Source: Clostridia bacterium
Lineage (GTDB): Bacteria; Bacillota; Clostridia; Christensenellales; DTU072
DNA: 54,370 nt
Direction: 5' to 3'
Assembly: GCA_017461065.1 (NCBI GenBank)
Contig: JAFTZC010000014.1
Span: 1-54,370 of the forward strand
Position numbers and translations under genes: made by a program. The notes under the pieces are model-generated. The model made no database searches. It worked only from the letters and a program-made list of their open reading frames with translations, and was not told the DNA's origin. Below, piece after piece: positions 7,483 through 14,762 of this stretch (its first letter is position 1; every line of letters starts with the position of its first letter).

Positions 7483-9762
7483 ATGAAGAACGCAAGAATG
7501 ATAATGATAGCGACCGAGGAAGTGGTTTTCCCCTACGAGTGCGGAAAGCTACGCGTTACCGAAGACGCTGATATTTTAGCAATACAAAGGGCGGTCAGCG
7601 AGGGCGAAAAGATTGTTCTCGTACCCGTCAGAGTAGGCGAGCGCCCAAAGGACGGCGACGTAGGTATCGTCACCGAAGTGGAGCAATTTATTTACGTCCC
7701 CGAAGACAACGAGGGCGCTATACTAATGTATAAGACGGGCACGCGCCGCAACTACATCCACGAGATGGAGTGCGACGGCATTGCAACCACCGTATCCCTT
7801 GCATCTTGTCCTTTTTACGACTCTGGCGACGAGTTCACTCTCCGCACTTATTTTGAGCGCGCAAGCGAGCTGTTTATGAATCTTAGCGGCATTCTAAAGG
7901 GTGTCAACGGCAGCGCGATTAGGCTTGAGTACGATAGCGTAAACACCGATATTGATGCAATCGTAATTTGGCTAAAGACGGCAGATAAGTATCTATTCTT
8001 CACTTGCTTGGATACCGAAACACGCCTAATGGAGTTTTGCAAGGCACTTGATATGGAAGTATACGCAATGGGCCTTGATATCCAAGTTGCAGAAAAAGTT
8101 CGCACGTCTATGGACCAAAGCCAACGCGAGTATTACGTACGCGAGCAAATACGCGCTCTCTCCGAAGAAATCGGGGATGAAGACGAAGAAGGTCAATATC
8201 TTCAAAAGATAGATAACCTTTTGACCACCGATGCTAACAAGGAAAAATTCCGTCGCGAAGTTCGTAGGTTGAAGCGTACTGCGCCTGCAAGTCCCGATAT
8301 GGCGCTAATCAAAAACTATCTCGACACCATTTTGGAGCTTCCTTGGGGCGTATATACCGACGACAACGAAGACCTCAAGGTGGCAAAGAAAGTTCTTGAC
8401 GAAGACCACTACGGCATCAACAAGGTTAAGGAAAGGCTTATCGAAGCGCTTGCAGTAAGAAAGCTATCCAAAGAGGGTAGGAGTCCCATCATTTGTTTGG
8501 TAGGCCCGCCCGGAATTGGCAAAACTTCTATTGCAAAGTCCATTGCAAGGGCGATGAACAAAAAATACGTTCGTTTGAGCTTTGGCGGCGTACGTGACGA
8601 AGCTGAAATTCGCGGACACCGCAAGACCTACGTAGGCGCAATGCCGGGTAGAATTATCACGTCCATACAATCGGCTGGCAGTATGAACCCCGTATTCCTA
8701 ATGGACGAAATCGACAAGATGGCGTCCGACTACAAGGGTGACCCTGCAAGTGCGTTACTTGAAGTATTGGACCCTGCACAAAACGTCAACTTCCGCGACC
8801 ACTTCTTGGAAGTACCTTTTGATTTATCCAAGGTATTGTTTATCGTTACGGCAAACACGCTCGATACCATTTCAAGACCGCTCCTTGACAGAATGGAAGT
8901 CATCGAAATGACGGGCTATACCGCTCCCGAAAAGTTGGAAATTGCTATGCGCTATATCATTCCACGCGCACTTGAGCAAAACGGCGTAGACAAAAAGTGG
9001 ATGAGCATTGATAGGGACACCGTAAGTCATATCATCGAGTATTACACCCGCGAAGCAGGTGTTAGAATGCTCGAAAAGCAAATCAACGCAGTTGTACGCA
9101 AGGTTGCACGCAAGTACGTCGAAAACCCACGCACGCGCAAAGTTAAAATAAATAAGGATAATATTAAGGATTATCTTGGCGAGCCCGTCGTGCTACCCTC
9201 AAAAGGCCCACGCAAGGACGAAGTAGGCGTAGTAACAGGTCTTGCTTGGAACGCGGTTGGCGGAGACATCACCGAAGTAGAAGTTGCCTACTCAAAGGGC
9301 AAGGGCAATTTGGTGCTTACGGGCAGTCTTGGCGACGTTATAAAGGAAAGTGCTAAGATAGCAATAAGCTATCTTAAAGTACACGCAAGCGAGTATGGTA
9401 TCGCTGACGATTTCTTTGAGAAGCACGATATCCATATCCATATGCCCGAAGGTGCCGTTCCAAAGGACGGACCAAGCGCAGGCATCACCTTTACTACGGC
9501 AATTTGCTCGGCAATTACGGGCAAAAAGGTACGTGGCAATGTTGCAATGACGGGTGAAATTAGTCTTGTCGGCAAGGTACTGCCAATCGGTGGACTAAAG
9601 GAAAAGACGCTTGCAGCCCTTCGTGAAGGGATTGTCAAGGTATTCCTACCCGAAGACAACCGCAAGGACTACAAGGAGCTACCCGAGCTTGTAAAGGAAA
9701 AGATAGAATTCAGATACGTAGAGCGCGTAGAAGACGTGCTAAAGGAAGCGATAATATGGTAA
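7483..9762 (+). CDS. lon: ATP-dependent endopeptidase La (Lon protease)
   Basis: Single-chain AAA+ protease for misfolded and regulatory proteins. N-terminal substrate-binding region (to about residue 200), coiled coil, AAA+ module with Walker A GPPGIGKTS (about residue 345) and C-terminal peptidase domain. The peptidase domain has the catalytic serine in PKDGPSAG and the lysine in GLKEKTLAALREG. The 759-residue length is slightly shorter than typical LonA, with the difference in the N-domain. AAGGATAA precedes ATG 7483. Its end overlaps the start of ysxC by 7 bp. Confidence 0.97.
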   Translation: MKNARMIMIATEEVVFPYECGKLRVTEDADILAIQRAVSEGEKIVLVPVRVGERPKDGDVGIVTEVEQFIYVPEDNEGAILMYKTGTRRNYIHEMECDGIATTVSLASCPFYDSGDEFTLRTYFERASELFMNLSGILKGVNGSAIRLEYDSVNTDIDAIVIWLKTADKYLFFTCLDTETRLMEFCKALDMEVYAMGLDIQVAEKVRTSMDQSQREYYVREQIRALSEEIGDEDEEGQYLQKIDNLLTTDANKEKFRREVRRLKRTAPASPDMALIKNYLDTILELPWGVYTDDNEDLKVAKKVLDEDHYGINKVKERLIEALAVRKLSKEGRSPIICLVGPPGIGKTSIAKSIARAMNKKYVRLSFGGVRDEAEIRGHRKTYVGAMPGRIITSIQSAGSMNPVFLMDEIDKMASDYKGDPASALLEVLDPAQNVNFRDHFLEVPFDLSKVLFIVTANTLDTISRPLLDRMEVIEMTGYTAPEKLEIAMRYIIPRALEQNGVDKKWMSIDRDTVSHIIEYYTREAGVRMLEKQINAVVRKVARKYVENPRTRKVKINKDNIKDYLGEPVVLPSKGPRKDEVGVVTGLAWNAVGGDITEVEVAYSKGKGNLVLTGSLGDVIKESAKIAISYLKVHASEYGIADDFFEKHDIHIHMPEGAVPKDGPSAGITFTTAICSAITGKKVRGNVAMTGEISLVGKVLPIGGLKEKTLAALREGIVKVFLPEDNRKDYKELPELVKEKIEFRYVERVEDVLKEAIIW

Positions 9763-10364
9763 TCAAAAACGCAGAATTTATCACGAGCGCAGGCACGGTC
9801 GAGCAAATCATCAAGGGTAGTACCCCCGAAATCGCGGTAGTAGGCCGCTCCAACGTAGGCAAGTCGAGTTTTATCAACTTTATGTGCAACCACGGTCGTC
9901 TTGCCAAGACGTCCAAGGAGCCGGGCAGAACTCGTCTAATCAACTACTTTGACGTCAACAAGGGCGAATTCATCTTCGTTGACCTACCTGGCTATGGTTT
10001 TGCCAAGGTAAACGATAACGAAAAGGCCAAGTGGGGCAAGATAATTGAAGCATACCTTCAAGAAAGCACGGGGCTCAAAAACGTTTTCGTGCTACTTGAC
10101 ATTAGGCGCGAGCCAAATGCCGACGACGTCCAAATGCTCAACTACCTATACCACTACAACATACCTTTCACCATCATTGCCACCAAGGGCGACAAGCTTA
10201 GCCGTAGTGCAGGCTTAAAGCGCAAAAGAGAGATAGCAAACGCCCTTAAAGTAGGTGTTGGCAACGTACTTTTGACGTCCAGCCTAAACAAGAGCGGCGC
10301 ACAAGAAGTTCTTGACCGAATTGAAAACATTTTGGAAGTAGAAGAACTTCCCATTGAAGAATAG
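9756..10364 (+). CDS. ysxC: ribosome biogenesis GTP-binding protein YsxC/EngB
   Basis: Essential GTPase that helps assemble the 50S subunit. 202 residues, with the G1 loop GRSNVGKSS near residue 29, a G3 motif (VDLPGYGFA) and the G4 motif TKGDK. The TKGDK and single-domain layout are those of EngB, not Era or Der. The ATG lies inside the last codons of lon (7-bp overlap), indicating translational coupling. The lon-ysxC pair is conserved in Firmicutes. It is the last gene of the tig operon; a hairpin array follows directly. Confidence 0.96.
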   Translation: MVIKNAEFITSAGTVEQIIKGSTPEIAVVGRSNVGKSSFINFMCNHGRLAKTSKEPGRTRLINYFDVNKGEFIFVDLPGYGFAKVNDNEKAKWGKIIEAYLQESTGLKNVFVLLDIRREPNADDVQMLNYLYHYNIPFTIIATKGDKLSRSAGLKRKREIANALKVGVGNVLLTSSLNKSGAQEVLDRIENILEVEELPIEE

Positions 10365-10680
10365 TGCGAAAGCGAGCTTTCGCAATGAAATACAAAAGCT
10401 AATGCTTTTTGCAATAAATACTCTCGCCTTGCGAGAGCAAGAAATACCTTCACTCCGTTCGGCGCGAAATACAAGTGCAAGCACTTGCGTTAAGGAAAGA
10501 GCATATACTAAGTACTACGATATGCTTTAACTCTCTAATACCGTAACGCAAAAAACTTGTTTTTTGTATTTATTGCCTTGGAGCGTTAGCGCAAAGGTAT
10601 TTATCGCCCGTAGGGTATTTATCGCTGAGCGCAAGCGAAGTATTTATCGCGAATGCTTTGCATTCCGCATTTACGACAGT
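10365..10680. repeat. array of unrelated short hairpins joined by a constant linker
   Basis: No gene is seen in this 327-nt gap. About ten small hairpins follow each other: GCGAAAGC/GCTTTCGC (10366-10383), AAAAGC/GCTTTT, CTCTCGC/GCGAGAG (10421-10437), CAAGTGC/GCACTTG (10472-10487), AGCATAT/ATATGCT (10500-10526), CAAAAAAC/GTTTTTTG (10549-10566), CCC/GGG, CGC/GCG and GAATGC/GCATTC. In the left half they are joined by GAAATAC or ATAAATAC. In the right half they are joined by GTATTTATCGC or GTATTTATTGC, which is the same linker in the opposite direction. The stems differ from unit to unit while the linker is kept. The last unit ends next to the ribosome site of the following gene. Confidence 0.8.
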
Positions 10681-10691
10681 AAGGAGTAACT

Positions 10692-11393
10692 ATGAAAGTT
10701 TTCGCAATAAGCGACCCCCATCTTTCCTTTGACGAAACCAAGCCAATGAATATTTTTGGCTCGGTTTGGGATAACCATTGGGATGAAATTACTAAGGATT
10801 GGGATAATAGGGTATCGGATGACGATATCGTGCTTATTGCCGGTGATATTTCGTGGGCGATGAAGCTCGAAGACGCCAAGCGCGACCTTGAGCTGATTGG
10901 CAAGCAAAAGGGCATAAAGGTACTTATCCGTGGCAACCACGACTATTGGTGGAGTAGTTACAAAAAAATCCAAGAGATACTCCCCGAAAACCTATATTGC
11001 CTGCAAAACAACGCCGTTAAGTTCGGTAACGTCATTATATGTGGCACTCGCGGTTGGTCGGTGCCCGAACTCGGAGTGGAAACCGACGAGCACGATTTGC
11101 TCCTATACGAGCGTGAAAAACTCCGTTTGGAGCTTTCCCTAAAGGAAGCCAAAAAGCTATGGCAGGAAGGGGATATCATCATTGCAATGATGCACTTCCC
11201 ACCATTCAACTCAAGGTACTTGAGTTCACACTTTACCGATTTATTCAAAGAATACGGCGTACATAGCGTAGTTTACGGACATCTCCACGGCAACGCATCT
11301 CGCACCGTTCTCGTCTACGAAAAGCAAGGTATTTCTTATTATCTTACTTCTTGCGATAAGCTTAATAATAAACTCCAAATAATAGAAATATAG
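10692..11393 (+). CDS. metallophosphoesterase (calcineurin-like)
   Basis: A 233-residue cytoplasmic phosphoesterase with two-metal active-site motifs in order: SDPHLS (residues 7-12), GDISWAM (about 54), RGNHDYW (about 78) and YGHLHG near the C-terminus. The substrate is unknown; similar stand-alone enzymes are common in Clostridia. AAGGAG lies 7 nt before ATG 10692. It is a single gene, bounded by a hairpin array upstream and a palindromic element that begins at its stop codon. Confidence 0.88.
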   Translation: MKVFAISDPHLSFDETKPMNIFGSVWDNHWDEITKDWDNRVSDDDIVLIAGDISWAMKLEDAKRDLELIGKQKGIKVLIRGNHDYWWSSYKKIQEILPENLYCLQNNAVKFGNVIICGTRGWSVPELGVETDEHDLLLYEREKLRLELSLKEAKKLWQEGDIIIAMMHFPPFNSRYLSSHFTDLFKEYGVHSVVYGHLHGNASRTVLVYEKQGISYYLTSCDKLNNKLQIIEI

Positions 11394-11515
11394 ACCACGA
11401 ATTTTAGCGATATACTTTGAAAAACGCAACCCACGGCAGGGCGCAGTACGCCAAGTACAGCAACCCTTTGTGGGTTTTCTTTTTCTTCGTCTATCATCTA
11501 AACTTCGTGGTCTAT
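11390..11515. repeat. 126-bp palindromic element (second copy)
   Basis: Perfect 12-bp outer tips, ATAGACCACGAA (11390-11401) and TTCGTGGTCTAT (11504-11515), flank mispaired inner arms. The inner stem is AACCCAC/GTGGGTT and the centre, read on the minus strand, is GTACTTGGCGTAC. The left tip includes the stop codon of the metallophosphoesterase. The right arm read on the minus strand (GTTTAGATGATAGAC, then a purine-rich run) is clearly similar to the left arm of the element at 2186-2312. It lies between two convergent genes and should end transcription from both. Confidence 0.75.
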
Positions 11516-11532
11516 CGTGCTTTAGGTCACTT

Positions 11533-12036
11533 TTAATTTTCTAATGAATCATCTAATTCAGCATCTTCAAGCGCGCCAAAATTATAGATGTCTATGAATT
11601 TTTTATTTTTTGCATATTTGTAGGTAGCGTAGGCGCCACCTATGCTATAATCCACGTAGGCGAATAGAATTATAGACTTATCAATCATATACTTGTTACG
11701 TGCAAGTATGGCGTATTTTGGTGGGATATGTTCGATAGGTGGGGTGATGATTCCGTCGTAGTAGCCGTCTTGTACTAACAAATCCAATTCTTTTAGATAG
11801 CTTTCGTTAAAGTAGGGTGTAACGACGTAAACTTTAATGGTAGGGAAATATTCTTTTAGTTCTTTTAGTATTACTGCGCAAGTGGAATCAAAAGCTCCTT
11901 GGGCGCCGCAGTAAAAGGTTAATACGCCGCTTTCAATAGTTTCTTTGAGTGCTTTTCTAATTTTTTTTCGTGTAGAATTAGAAAGATAAACATCTCTGTG
12001 TCCAATAAACGTTGCAATTAACCCATTGTTTTTCAT
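11533..12036 (-). CDS. SLOG-like nucleotide-binding protein (hypothetical)
   Basis: A 167-residue protein beginning ATFIGHRDVYLS and continuing with TFYCGAQGAFDSTCAVILKEL. A small strand, a glycine-rich turn and GHR are the pattern of the SLOG/DUF1273 group of Rossmann-like proteins thought to bind nucleotides or nucleotide-derived signals. No partner domain is fused. It is AT-rich and divergent from a ribbon-helix-helix gene, in a small accessory patch between housekeeping operons. AAGGAAG precedes ATG 12036. The function is unknown and the family call is by pattern only. Confidence 0.65.
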   Translation of the reverse strand: MKNNGLIATFIGHRDVYLSNSTRKKIRKALKETIESGVLTFYCGAQGAFDSTCAVILKELKEYFPTIKVYVVTPYFNESYLKELDLLVQDGYYDGIITPPIEHIPPKYAILARNKYMIDKSIILFAYVDYSIGGAYATYKYAKNKKFIDIYNFGALEDAELDDSLEN

Positions 12037-12174
12037 ATTTCTTCCTTTGTGTAATAAAAATAATTGAATTGCAATATAATAGATACAAAATAGATATATT
12101 ATGTATCTATTTTAACATTTTACCACAAAATGAGTATAAAGTAAATACATATTATGTTTAAAAAGAGGTTAGAA

Positions 12175-12351
12175 ATGGCTGTTAAAAGTTTATCTATTAG
12201 AATTGAAGAAGAAATGTTAGATAAGTTGCACGTTGTTGCTGATTACGAAGAAAGGAGCGCTAACAGCCAAATAATAATCTTGATACGGAATTGTATTGAT
12301 GAATTTGAACAAAAGCACGGTAAGATTATCGTGAGTGAAAAAGATGAATAG
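12175..12351 (+). CDS. ribbon-helix-helix (Arc-like) DNA-binding protein
   Basis: A 58-residue protein with KSLSIRIEEEMLDKLHVVADYEERSANSQ, the strand-helix-helix pattern of Arc/MetJ-type dimeric repressors, plus an acidic tail. I start at 12175 because AAGAGG lies 7 nt upstream; an ATG at 12154 has no ribosome site. It may regulate its own promoter or the divergent SLOG-like gene, with about 140 AT-rich bases between them. Antitoxins often look like this, but no small toxin gene is next to it. Followed at once by a strong terminator. Confidence 0.75.
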   Translation: MAVKSLSIRIEEEMLDKLHVVADYEERSANSQIIILIRNCIDEFEQKHGKIIVSEKDE

Positions 12352-12352
12352 T

Positions 12353-12378
12353 AAAGAGCCGATAGGCTCTTTTTTTTA
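12353..12378 (+). terminator. Rho-independent terminator after the ribbon-helix-helix gene
   Basis: AAAGAGCC (12353-12360), loop GATA, GGCTCTTT (12365-12372) followed by a T-run. Confidence 0.9.
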
Positions 12379-12404
12379 TCCCAAAAACCATAACTACCTT
12401 TTTG

Positions 12405-12625
12405 TTTGCTGATAAGCAAAGCACTTATCAGCGAATGCAATTTCGCATTCCTCACTCACCATTCCTCATTTTTAACTAATCCACAACTTTTAGCCTTAGC
12501 TAAAAACTTCACTTGTGCTCTGCTCAAACTTCACTACGCAGTAACTTCACTGCGTAGCAACTTCACCTGCGATATCATCGCATTACATTTAGAACGCTTG
12601 TTCACATTCGTTCTATTTTTTTGCT
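12405..12625. repeat. second hairpin array, linker AACTTCAC
   Basis: No gene is seen in this part of the gap. Small hairpins follow each other: GCTGATAAG/CTTATCAGC (12408-12432), GAATGC/GCATTC (12433-12450), TTTTAGC/GCTAAAA (12488-12505), CTACGCAGT/ACTGCGTAG (12534-12557) and TGCGAT/ATCGCA (12568-12582). Four perfect copies of AACTTCAC join the later units (12505, 12527, 12543, 12559). The GAATGC hairpin also occurs in the array at 10365-10680, where the linker is different. Confidence 0.75.
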
Positions 12626-12678
12626 CAAAATTTGGTTTGTTTCCCTAATTTTCCCTAAATCACCCTTGATTTTTAATT

Positions 12679-12702
12679 AAAGTGGTTGAAAGTGGTTAAA
12701 GT
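12679..12702 (+). promoter_or_regulatory. MraZ operator: direct repeats AAAGTGGTT
   Basis: AAAGTGGTTG and AAAGTGGTTA follow each other at 10-bp spacing (12679-12698), and a third partial AAAGT follows. GTGG-type direct repeats upstream of mraZ are the known binding site of the MraZ repressor. The second repeat overlaps the -35 box, so binding should block the promoter of the division cluster. Confidence 0.75.
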
Positions 12703-12714
12703 CTATGGTAAAAT
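12686..12714 (+). promoter_or_regulatory. sigma-A promoter of the mraZ division/cell-wall cluster
   Basis: TTGAAA (12686-12691), 17-bp spacer, TAAAAT (12709-12714). The start is expected near 12721, leaving a 25-nt leader with GAGGAGAG before ATG 12746. Confidence 0.85.
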
Positions 12715-12745
12715 TTAAGTAGCAAAAGAGGAGAGGACTATACCC

Positions 12746-13183
12746 ATGACTGCATTCTACGGCGAATTTAATCAGATGTTAGACGCAAAAAATCGTATGC
12801 GTCTTCCTGCTAAATATCGCGCACAGTTGGAAGAAGGATATTATATCCTAAACGGCGCAGGCGGTTGCTTGATGGTTATGGACTCCGCTCGCTTTAATGC
12901 TCTAACCGAAAAGTTCAAGGAAGTTCCTTTCAGCGACATACAAGCACGCAAGGCTATCACCAAGATTATGGTCAGCGTAGTTGAGCCCGAAGAAGACGCT
13001 CAAGGTAGATTTGTTCTTCCGGCTAAGGCAAAGGCTTACGCAGGCATCACCAAGAACATCGTGGTAGCAGGAGCCTTTGACCACGTTGAGATTTGGTCGG
13101 AAGAGCGCTACAACGAACTTGGATACGCTGACTCAGACGACTTCAACTCAATGCTGCTTGCTCTAAAGGATTACGGCGTATAA
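12746..13183 (+). CDS. mraZ: transcriptional regulator MraZ
   Basis: A 145-residue protein with two SpoVT/AbrB-like DNA-binding halves: GEFNQMLDAKNRMRLPAKYR at the N-terminus and a second copy around EEDAQGRFVLPAKAKAYAG (about residue 85). MraZ forms a ring that binds GTGG repeats in front of its own operon; such repeats overlap the -35 box here. First gene of the cluster. Its stop and the next ATG are 1 nt apart. Confidence 0.97.
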   Translation: MTAFYGEFNQMLDAKNRMRLPAKYRAQLEEGYYILNGAGGCLMVMDSARFNALTEKFKEVPFSDIQARKAITKIMVSVVEPEEDAQGRFVLPAKAKAYAGITKNIVVAGAFDHVEIWSEERYNELGYADSDDFNSMLLALKDYGV

Positions 13184-13184
13184 T

Positions 13185-14120
13185 ATGGAATTCAAGCATA
13201 TATCCGTTTTATATAACGAGAGCCTTGATGGGCTAAATATCAAAGAAGGCGGCATTTACCTTGACGGAACGCTCGGTGGTGCAGGACACTCAAAGGGAAT
13301 TCTCGAAAGGGTTGGAAGGTGCGGCAGACTTATTGCCAACGACCTTGACACCAACGCCATTGAAAACGCAAAAGTCGTGCTCGCTGATTATCTTGACAAA
13401 GTAACCTTCGTACACGACGATTACAAAAATATACTAACGCACCTTGATGAACTCGAAATTGATGAGCTTGACGGCATACTCCTTGACCTTGGCGTATCGT
13501 CACCGCAAATAGACGACCCAAGCAGAGGGTTCAGCTACTCCAAGCCTGCTCCGCTCGATATGAGAATGGATACCGAGCAAGAGCTTGATGCAAGGGGCGT
13601 AATCAACGGCTACTCCGAAGAAGAGCTAAGCAAAATCTTCTTTGAGTACGGCGAAGATAAGCTCTCACGCAAGATTGCAAGGGCAATAGTAAGAGAGCGC
13701 GAAAAGGAAGAAATCACCACCACTAATAGGCTTGCCGATATCATCGAAAGATGCTATCCCGCAGGATACCGCTTCAAACACGGACACCCTGCAAAGCGAG
13801 TTTTCCAAGCGGTTAGGATAGAAGTCAACGGCGAGCTCGAAGGTTTATACGACTTTATATATAACGTAGCTTTGAGGCTCAAAAAGGGCGGAAGAATGGC
13901 GGTTATAACCTTCCATTCATTAGAAGATAGGATAGTCAAAAACGCATTCCAAGAGCTCGAAAAGGACTGTATATGCGACAAGAGATTGCCCGTATGCGTA
14001 TGTAACAAACGACAAGAAGTAAAGATACTCACCAAAAAGCCGATAGTGGCAAGTGAGCAGGAATTAAAGGATAACAAACGGGCAGAAAGTGCCAAGTTAA
14101 GGATAGTAGAAAGGGTATAG
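13185..14120 (+). CDS. rsmH: 16S rRNA (cytosine-1402-N4)-methyltransferase RsmH (MraW)
   Basis: S-adenosylmethionine-dependent enzyme that methylates C1402 in the ribosomal P site. 311 residues. The glycine-rich SAM loop (DGTLGGAGHSKGIL, about residues 28-41) and a characteristic inserted helical domain are visible. The conserved C-terminal stretch (GRMAVITFHSLEDRIVK) is present. Its place behind mraZ is conserved across bacteria. Start 13185 follows the mraZ stop directly, so it is coupled. Confidence 0.97.
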   Translation: MEFKHISVLYNESLDGLNIKEGGIYLDGTLGGAGHSKGILERVGRCGRLIANDLDTNAIENAKVVLADYLDKVTFVHDDYKNILTHLDELEIDELDGILLDLGVSSPQIDDPSRGFSYSKPAPLDMRMDTEQELDARGVINGYSEEELSKIFFEYGEDKLSRKIARAIVREREKEEITTTNRLADIIERCYPAGYRFKHGHPAKRVFQAVRIEVNGELEGLYDFIYNVALRLKKGGRMAVITFHSLEDRIVKNAFQELEKDCICDKRLPVCVCNKRQEVKILTKKPIVASEQELKDNKRAESAKLRIVERV

Positions 14121-14130
14121 GAGGCCAAAT

Positions 14131-14724
14131 ATGGTAACGCTTAGGAGAGACGTAGCAGCAAGCAATTCTAACAGAATATTTGATAGAATGGATAGAGAAA
14201 CTCTAACCGATTACGACATCTTTATGCGCGAAAAAAGAATGAGCGAAATGTCTCGTTCTTATGGTGCTGCAACCATTACGAGCAACTCTTTCGATATGGA
14301 TACTATCAACTACTTTGGTGCGCCCCAAGTAACCGTAGTAGAGCCCAAACAAGAAAATTACGGCTCATACGACGATTATATGAAAGCTCAACTCCACCGC
14401 GAAAACGGATGTGAAAAACTTCTTTCAAGCGAGGAGTTTTACGCTCAAAAATACACCGAAAACAATGCTACCAAGTATACTTCCAAAAAGGCTAAAAAGA
14501 GCGCAAAGCTCACTAAGGCAGGCAAAATTTTTATCGGTGTTTACGTTCTTATTACCGTAGCAGTTGCATCTACTATATTAGCACTCAATTTGGGTGGCGG
14601 CGAATCCGTCAAGACCAAGGCTAACGCAGACAACAACGAAGGCATCACCGCTTTGGCTATGGAGTTCGAAAAGGAAGACGGCAACTGGTTTGACAGTATG
14701 TGTGATTCACTCTCCAACAAATAA
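14131..14724 (+). CDS. unknown single-span membrane protein in the ftsL position
   Basis: Not recognised. 197 residues: a long, polar, acidic/tyrosine-containing N-terminal part (1 to about 125), a lysine-rich stretch (YTSKKAKKSAKLTKAGK), one membrane segment (about 133-155, IFIGVYVLITVAVASTILAL) and a tail of about 40 residues. The positive-inside rule puts the long N-terminus in the cytoplasm. FtsL normally fills this place between rsmH and the transpeptidase, but FtsL has a short cytoplasmic tail and a long outside coiled coil, the reverse of what is seen. It may replace FtsL or be a clade-specific division factor. GGAGG precedes ATG 14131. Confidence 0.7.
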   Translation: MVTLRRDVAASNSNRIFDRMDRETLTDYDIFMREKRMSEMSRSYGAATITSNSFDMDTINYFGAPQVTVVEPKQENYGSYDDYMKAQLHRENGCEKLLSSEEFYAQKYTENNATKYTSKKAKKSAKLTKAGKIFIGVYVLITVAVASTILALNLGGGESVKTKANADNNEGITALAMEFEKEDGNWFDSMCDSLSNK

Positions 14725-14762
14725 GGACGGCTTTCGCTCCTAATAGACGATAAGGAGCACTC

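Noticed and set aside
10365-10680. Hairpin array taken as a CRISPR array
   Set aside because: The constant part is only 7-11 nt, the variable parts are self-complementary, and orientation flips in the middle. No cas genes are near.
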